A stretch of 6,594 nt of DNA from Deltaproteobacteria bacterium. Lineage in GTDB: Bacteria > Desulfobacterota > DSM-4660 > Desulfatiglandales > Desulfatiglandaceae. Under the pieces are notes generated by a model. That model did not search any database, was not told the origin of the DNA, and saw only the letters and a program-made list of their open reading frames with translations. Each line of letters opens with the position of its first letter. The first letter of the stretch is position 1. A program made the position numbers and the translations under genes. The stretch covers positions 1-6,594 of the forward strand of contig QMLZ01000163.1 in NCBI GenBank assembly GCA_003646995.1, read 5' to 3'. Positions 5,846 through 6,594 of this stretch are shown here, piece after piece.

Positions 5846-5875
5846 TTAATAACCTTTTGCCGGGAGATCTGTCCA
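5846..5875 (-). promoter_or_regulatory. Candidate promoter of the acyl-CoA dehydrogenase / radical SAM operon
   Basis: On the minus strand, TGGACA (5870-5875) is separated by 18 bp from TATTAA (5846-5851), giving a leader of about 84 nt. The -10 region sits in a TTATTAATAA palindrome (5843-5852), which could also be a binding site. The match is modest. The rest of the 295-bp gap between this operon and the divergent gene holds no supported gene. Confidence 0.35.
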
Positions 5876-5981
5876 GCCCGTAGCCCTCTCTTATTACTCT
5901 AAGTGCTGGGTGCAATTCCCTTCATCCTTTTATCTTAAAGGTCATAACCCAGGCAGCTCCTTTATAACCGAAACTCTGATC

Positions 5982-6011
5982 TTCACAAAACAGGCCACGC
6001 TGTGCTATGTT
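5982..6011 (+). promoter_or_regulatory. Candidate promoter of the DUF6141-like gene
   Basis: TTCACA (5982-5987, five of six -35 matches) lies 18 bp before TATGTT (6006-6011), which is preceded by TGC, an extended -10 form. The predicted leader is about 33 nt before ATG 6051. Confidence 0.4.
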
Positions 6012-6050
6012 TTAAATAAATATTGGCCAAATGAGGATAGCATCTAGAGG

Positions 6051-6594
6051 ATGGGTAACACTTTGAGAGAATTTTACGAAATTCAACGATTTCAAAACCC
6101 GTGGATAAGGTATTCAGTGGCAGGGCTGACAATAGGATTTATATTATACTTCGTCCCCGGCGCCGTTAAACAGCTTGTCTATGGTGAGCCTTGGGGAAAC
6201 AAGCCTGTCTCAGACACAACCCTCATAGCAGTAGGCATAATAGTCTTGGGGATTATGCTTGCTTTGTGCTTTTTCTTTTTCAACCTGAGGCTGGTTACAT
6301 TGGTAAATTCAGAAGGTTTGCGGGTGAGATTGTTTCCCCTCAGCAAAATCATGATCCCCTTTGGCGAAATTGTCCACTGTAAGCCCACGACCTACAACGC
6401 AATGGAGGAATTTGGCGGATGGGGAGTGAAGCACGGCAAAAGGGGCAGGGCGCTGACAATTTACGGAAATCAGGCTGTTCAGCTGACCCTCAAGGGGGGC
6501 GAGGTATTGCTGATAGGCTCACAACGCCCCGAGCAATTATCTGAGTGTATCTCCTATCACCTGTCAAGACTGGGTAAGAGGAAAACATCGCATA
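6051..6594 (+). CDS. DUF6141-like two-helix membrane protein, runs off the right edge
   Basis: 181 residues are visible with no stop before the window end, so the C-terminus may be missing. After a short cytosolic-looking N-terminus there are hydrophobic helices at about 21-38 (YSVAGLTIGFILYFVPGA) and 57-78 (TLIAVGIIVLGIMLALCFFF). A PH-like soluble domain follows at about 85-170. Its conserved-looking features are PFGEI (103-107), EFGGWG (120-125), the basic KHGKRGRA segment, GNQAVQL (139-145) and LIGSQRPEQL (154-163). This pattern resembles DUF6141-type proteins of unknown function; recognition is from memory of the motif. A TAG in frame at 6045 excludes an earlier start. The Shine-Dalgarno is poorly placed (AGAGG abutting the ATG, GAGG 14 bases upstream), so TTG 6063 remains possible. 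It diverges from the acyl-CoA dehydrogenase operon. Confidence 0.75.
   Translation, partial: MGNTLREFYEIQRFQNPWIRYSVAGLTIGFILYFVPGAVKQLVYGEPWGNKPVSDTTLIAVGIIVLGIMLALCFFFFNLRLVTLVNSEGLRVRLFPLSKIMIPFGEIVHCKPTTYNAMEEFGGWGVKHGKRGRALTIYGNQAVQLTLKGGEVLLIGSQRPEQLSECISYHLSRLGKRKTSH

Noticed and set aside
5733..5915. 60-residue minus-strand frame upstream of and overlapping the acyl-CoA dehydrogenase start
   Set aside because: No recognisable domain or ribosome site. It spans the dehydrogenase gene's own Shine-Dalgarno and predicted promoter.
6179..6388. 69-residue minus-strand frame opposite the DUF6141-like gene
   Set aside because: Antisense shadow of a plus-strand frame with clear membrane helices and conserved-looking motifs.

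Overview
The window carries six protein genes in a compact bacterial layout: four on the minus strand and two on the plus strand, with two divergent promoter regions and one convergent junction. Base composition looks moderate (mid to upper 40s % GC by eye). Lineage is inference only. The mix of a zinc-ribbon/TPR membrane protein, an acyl-CoA dehydrogenase paired with a B12-type radical SAM enzyme, and a TetR regulator resembles an anaerobic Desulfobacterota (former Deltaproteobacteria) chromosome. No transposase, phage gene, tRNA, rRNA or CRISPR array was seen.

Left part (1-1660, minus strand). A TetR-family regulator is cut by the left edge. Its promoter is overlapped by two candidate palindromic operators, which suggests autoregulation. 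Next is the most unusual gene, a 369-residue protein that joins an N-terminal ribosome-hibernation (HPF/RaiA, S30AE) domain to sigma-70 region 2-like and region 4-like domains. If functional as drawn, one polypeptide would carry both a ribosome-binding and an RNA polymerase-binding module.

Middle (1661-2925). A 281-bp divergent region holds an AT-rich inverted repeat beside the fusion gene's promoter. It also holds a plus-strand promoter followed by a structured leader of about 100 nt. That leader precedes a cytosolic zinc ribbon / single membrane helix / TPR protein. This gene ends at a clear intrinsic terminator, which lies inside the last codons of the convergent radical SAM gene.

Right part (2896-6594). 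An acyl-CoA dehydrogenase family gene and a B12-binding-type radical SAM gene form a likely two-gene minus-strand operon with a 10-bp gap. Both proteins depart from their families. The dehydrogenase lacks a glutamate at both usual catalytic-base positions. The radical SAM protein has a CX4CX2C cluster motif rather than CX3CX2C, and a long insertion in its B12-type domain. Diverging from this operon, and running off the right edge, is a two-helix membrane protein resembling the DUF6141 family.

Two systems may be new: the HPF-sigma fusion with its divergent zinc-ribbon/TPR neighbour, and the radical SAM / atypical acyl-CoA dehydrogenase pair. Their functions are inferred from architecture only.
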